Shown: positions 5,053 through 5,768 of the stretch, in pieces
How the letters are laid out: the number at the start of each line of letters is the position of its first letter
Position numbering within the stretch: position 1 is the stretch's first letter
NCBI GenBank assembly: GCA_021779635.1
Contig: JAJYAH010000488.1
Location: 1 to 5,768, forward strand
Origin: Pseudomonadota bacterium
GTDB taxonomy: Bacteria > Pseudomonadota > Alphaproteobacteria > Rhizobiales > Xanthobacteraceae
Length of the DNA: 5,768 nucleotides
Direction of reading: 5' to 3'
The notes under the pieces: model-generated
The model's database searches: none
The model's input: the letters and a program-made list of their open reading frames with translations, nothing else
Told to the model about the DNA's origin: nothing
Translations under genes and position numbers: made by a program

Positions 5053-5114
5053 GACGTGGCCCTGCCATTTTTGCTCGCGACTTCTTTCGCGCAGCACGCC
5101 TTTTTGAGACGCGA

Positions 5115-5142
5115 TTGGCAGTTTTGGCCTGATTTATTAAAA
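5115..5142 (+). promoter_or_regulatory. Possible sigma-70-type promoter for ettA
   Basis: TTGGCA (5115-5120) resembles a -35 box. A TTAAAA (5137-5142) in the AT-rich patch could serve as a poor -10 box at a 16-nt spacing. This would leave an untranslated leader of roughly 155 nt before ettA. The match is partial and the call is tentative. Confidence 0.2.
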
Positions 5143-5293
5143 GAAGGTTTCAATTGTCCCGATCCGGACGAGCATGGTGTCAACCCCGTAATCATCCGTG
5201 GTGAACGAATGGAAAACACCCGCCCTGCGGTTGCTCTTTGGGAGTGCCACCGCTACATCAGCGGCAGCAAATTTCCACAAATGCAACGGTTTC

Positions 5294-5298
5294 AGGGA
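5294..5298 (+). promoter_or_regulatory. Ribosome-binding site of ettA
   Basis: AGGGA lies 5 nt before the ATG at 5304 and fixes this as the start, in agreement with the expected first residues MARQFVYFM of EttA. Confidence 0.7.
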
Positions 5299-5303
5299 TC
5301 GCG

Positions 5304-5768
5304 ATGGCCCGTCAGTTCGTCTATTTCATGCAGGGTTTGACCAAGAGCTACCCGACCCGCAAGGTGCTCGATAACGTCCACCTGTCATTCTATCCGGACG
5401 CCAAGATCGGTGTGCTCGGCGTCAACGGCTCCGGCAAATCGACGCTGCTGCGGATCATGGCCGGCCTCGACAAGGAATATAGCGGCGAGGCCTGGGTCGC
5501 CGAGGGCGCGCGAGTCGGCTACCTCGAACAGGAGCCGCAACTCGACGCCGGCATGACGGTGCGCGAGAACGTTATGCAGGGCGTCGCCAAGCAAAAGGCC
5601 ATTCTCGATCGCTACAATGAGCTGGCGATGAACTACTCGGACGAGACCGCCGATGAAATGACCAGGCTGCAGGACGAGATCGAGGCCGCCGGCCTCTGGG
5701 ATCTCGACAGCAAGGTCGATCAGGCGATGGATGCGCTGCGTTGTCCGCCTGACGACGCCGATGTGACG
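5304..5768 (+). CDS. ettA: EttA, ABC-F energy-dependent translational throttle protein (5' part)
   Basis: The first 155 codons are present; the family is about 550 residues, so roughly 70% lies beyond the right edge. The N-terminus MARQFVYFMQGLTKSY and the block FYPDAKIGVLGVNGSGKSTLLRIMAGLDK are typical of EttA. Walker A is GVNGSGKST (G39-T47), and the Q-loop Gln is in GYLEQEPQL (Q76). An acidic helical stretch (about 95-145) corresponds to the start of the EttA 'arm' that contacts the ribosome. The signature motif, Walker B and second ABC cassette are not in the window. EttA has no membrane domain. In E. coli it binds the ribosomal E site and regulates entry of the 70S initiation complex into elongation according to ADP/ATP ratio. 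The gene has its own upstream gap and appears to start a transcript. Another ABC-F paralog is possible, but the N-terminal match to EttA is strong. Confidence 0.93.
   Translation, partial: MARQFVYFMQGLTKSYPTRKVLDNVHLSFYPDAKIGVLGVNGSGKSTLLRIMAGLDKEYSGEAWVAEGARVGYLEQEPQLDAGMTVRENVMQGVAKQKAILDRYNELAMNYSDETADEMTRLQDEIEAAGLWDLDSKVDQAMDALRCPPDDADVT

Larger units (their letters stand above)
5053..5303. other. Divergent intergenic region upstream of ettA (251 nt)
   Basis: This gap lies between the start of the small minus-strand gene and the start of ettA. It holds the most AT-rich patch of the window (about 5117-5156), the natural place for promoters. A plus-strand frame beginning at 5056 runs through it and 37 nt into ettA, but it has no good ribosome site and looks incidental. 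No GANTC site or strong palindrome is present. Confidence 0.5.

Noticed and set aside
4782..5219. Minus-strand frame of 145 codons
   Set aside because: Ser/Pro/Arg-rich with no protein-like core or ribosome site. The 68-residue frame over the same DNA is better supported.
5056..5340. Plus-strand frame overlapping the ettA start, including a possible leader peptide from ATG 5209
   Set aside because: Starts at a GTG without a ribosome site and runs 37 nt into ettA in another frame. ATG 5209 also lacks a Shine-Dalgarno match. A regulatory leader cannot be excluded but has no positive support.

Overview
The window looks like an ordinary chromosomal stretch of a GC-rich alphaproteobacterium. The best guess is Bradyrhizobium, Rhodopseudomonas or a related member of the Nitrobacteraceae. 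This rests on the high GC content and codon use, a secreted L,D-transpeptidase with proline-rich flanks of the type common in Rhizobiales, an EttA with alphaproteobacterial features, and a lone pair of GANTC sites in a promoter-sized gap. There are no RNA genes, insertion sequences, CRISPR arrays, phage genes or resistance genes. Seven protein genes are supported, and the two at the window edges are incomplete.

Layout from left to right. At the left edge is the 3' part of a single-domain rhodanese-like protein (+), followed after 76 nt by a two-domain 3-mercaptopyruvate sulfurtransferase, sseA (+). The two probably form a small sulfur-transfer unit. sseA converges with a minus-strand gene (1252-2160), leaving only 4 nt between the stops. 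That gene encodes a membrane-anchored protein with a long Pro/Glu/Ala-rich stalk built on a 9-residue repeat and an Arg-rich tail. A 360-nt gap (2161-2520) separates it from a divergently transcribed gene. The gap holds a 17-bp palindrome with a CcrM-type GANTC site in each arm, and a pair of overlapping inverted repeats.

Next is a secreted YkuD-type L,D-transpeptidase (+, 2521-3660) with an internal duplication in its proline-rich N-terminal region. It converges with a D-2-hydroxyacid dehydrogenase gene (-, 3755-4714). Upstream of that dehydrogenase are a 7-bp inverted repeat and a likely small conserved-type protein of 68 residues (-, 4846-5052). A 251-nt divergent gap leads to the first 155 codons of the ABC-F translation factor EttA (+), cut by the right edge.

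The genes do not form one pathway. The themes are sulfur transfer, cell-envelope remodelling (the anchored stalk protein and the L,D-transpeptidase share a divergent promoter region), 2-hydroxyacid metabolism, and ribosome control. I did not find a convincing undescribed multi-gene system. The most interesting items are the GANTC palindrome, the 9-residue repeat protein, the small unannotated-looking gene, and the altered catalytic motif of the transpeptidase.
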